Positions 63,528 to 64,000 of a stretch of DNA of 64,000 nt are shown piece by piece. Location: the NCBI GenBank assembly GCA_965201085.1, contig CBDAVS010000010.1, positions 124,001 through 188,000 on the forward strand, given 5' to 3'. Source of the DNA: JAPOUP01 sp965201085 (lineage in GTDB: Bacteria > Pseudomonadota > Alphaproteobacteria > Rhodobacterales > Rhodobacteraceae). The position numbers and the translations under genes are program-made. The first letter of the stretch is position 1; every line of letters begins with the position of its first letter. The notes under the pieces are model-generated. The model saw nothing but the letters and a program-made list of their open reading frames with translations, did not search any database and was not told the origin of the DNA.

Positions 63528-64000
63528 ATGAAGTCTATTCATGCAGCCATGATTGCCGCTTTGGCGCTTCCCGGTATTTCCGCCTGCGGATCCGGCGAGA
63601 TTGCCTATGACTCGGATGATCCTTTGGAGGAAATCAATCGGGTGACGCACGAGGTCAACAAGGGTTTGGACAGCGTCCTGTTGAGGCCTGCCGCAACCAT
63701 ATACGGTACCGTCGTTCCGGAACCTGTGATGCTCGGCATCGACAATTTTGCCGGCAACGCGGGCCTGCCCGTGACGATCACGAATAATATTCTGCAGGCG
63801 AATCTGGATGATGCCGCGAATAATTTCGTGAGATTCCTCGTCAACACCACCTTAGGCATCGGCGGAATCTTCGATCCGGCTTCGGCTATGGACCTAACCG
63901 CCCGAGAAAGTGATTTTGGCGAAACACTTCATGTTTGGGGGTTTAACGAAGGCGTTTACGTGGAATTGCCCGTCCTTGGGCCGTCGACGGGACGTGATAT
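63528..64000 (+). CDS. mlaA: MlaA (VacJ) family phospholipid-asymmetry lipoprotein, N-terminal part
   Basis: Reads from the ATG at 63528 off the right edge, about 157 residues. The signal peptide MKSIHAAMIAALALPGISAC ends in a lipobox Cys. DDPLEEINRVTHEVNKGLDS is the MlaA signature, followed by ANNFVRFLVNTTLGIGGIFD PA and GETLHVWGFNEGVYVELPVL. It is the outer-membrane component that removes misplaced phospholipids, working with the Mla ABC system (not in this window). Confidence 0.9.
   Translation, partial: MKSIHAAMIAALALPGISACGSGEIAYDSDDPLEEINRVTHEVNKGLDSVLLRPAATIYGTVVPEPVMLGIDNFAGNAGLPVTITNNILQANLDDAANNFVRFLVNTTLGIGGIFDPASAMDLTARESDFGETLHVWGFNEGVYVELPVLGPSTGRD

Overview
The window comes from an alphaproteobacterium, most likely of the order Rhodobacterales. 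Host DNA is moderately GC-rich (57% in one 60-base line I counted). The placement rests on conserved neighbourhoods typical of that order: mdh-sucC-sucD-sucA-sucB-lpdA, a long folB followed by folP-glmM, tandem lrp genes divergent from ilvC, a FYDLN-acid protein near tRNA-Ala, and sfsA-map. Many genes carry stops or frameshifts and insertion sequences are dense, so the genome looks as if it is eroding. The species cannot be named from this window.

Layout. 1-6.4 kb is a graveyard: an FAD oxidoreductase at the edge, an IS4-type fragment, a LuxR regulator with an amber codon, an amidase remnant, a decayed branched-chain amino acid/urea-type ABC transporter (two permeases, two ATPases) and a homocysteine methyltransferase stub. 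6.4-9.7 kb is an intact polar amino acid ABC operon on the minus strand. 10.2-20.0 kb is a catabolic island: an aldo/keto reductase diverges from an acyl-CoA dehydrogenase, SDR, DUF993, TIM-barrel isomerase and complete sugar-type ABC transporter series. Two matching palindromes lie in the divergent promoter region.

20.2-31.6 kb is mobile DNA. Two related IS1595-family transposons, each with terminal inverted repeats and a perfect 8-bp target duplication, carry different DNA modification/nuclease modules: an N4-cytosine-type methyltransferase with a BglII-like endonuclease in the first, and a now broken methyltransferase-HNH fusion in the second. Each ends with a related small protein of about 60 residues. 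tRNA-Ala(GGC) and the FYDLN gene lie on either side of the second transposon and of unusually GC-rich IS5 and ISNCY relics. A third IS1595-type relic follows.

31.7-48 kb is core metabolism: a YgjP-type metallopeptidase, the 2-oxoglutarate dehydrogenase/succinyl-CoA synthetase/malate dehydrogenase block, then a TauE/SafE exporter convergent with soeCBA, a probable membrane sulfite dehydrogenase. 48.5-52.7 kb holds a cell-wall hydrolase, a RloA/RloB (AbiL-like) defence pair whose RloB is frameshifted, and an IS4 relic. 53.2-57.6 kb holds folB-folP-glmM and ilvC. 57.7-60.5 kb shows tandem lrp genes destroyed by IS256 and IS5 elements. 60.6-64 kb has DUF4365 and PIN pseudogenes, map, sfsA and the start of mlaA.

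The most notable points are the modular transposon-borne restriction/modification cassettes with a shared small protein, and a set of unrelated IS relics that all appear to have drifted by A:T to G:C transitions while neighbouring host pseudogenes have not.
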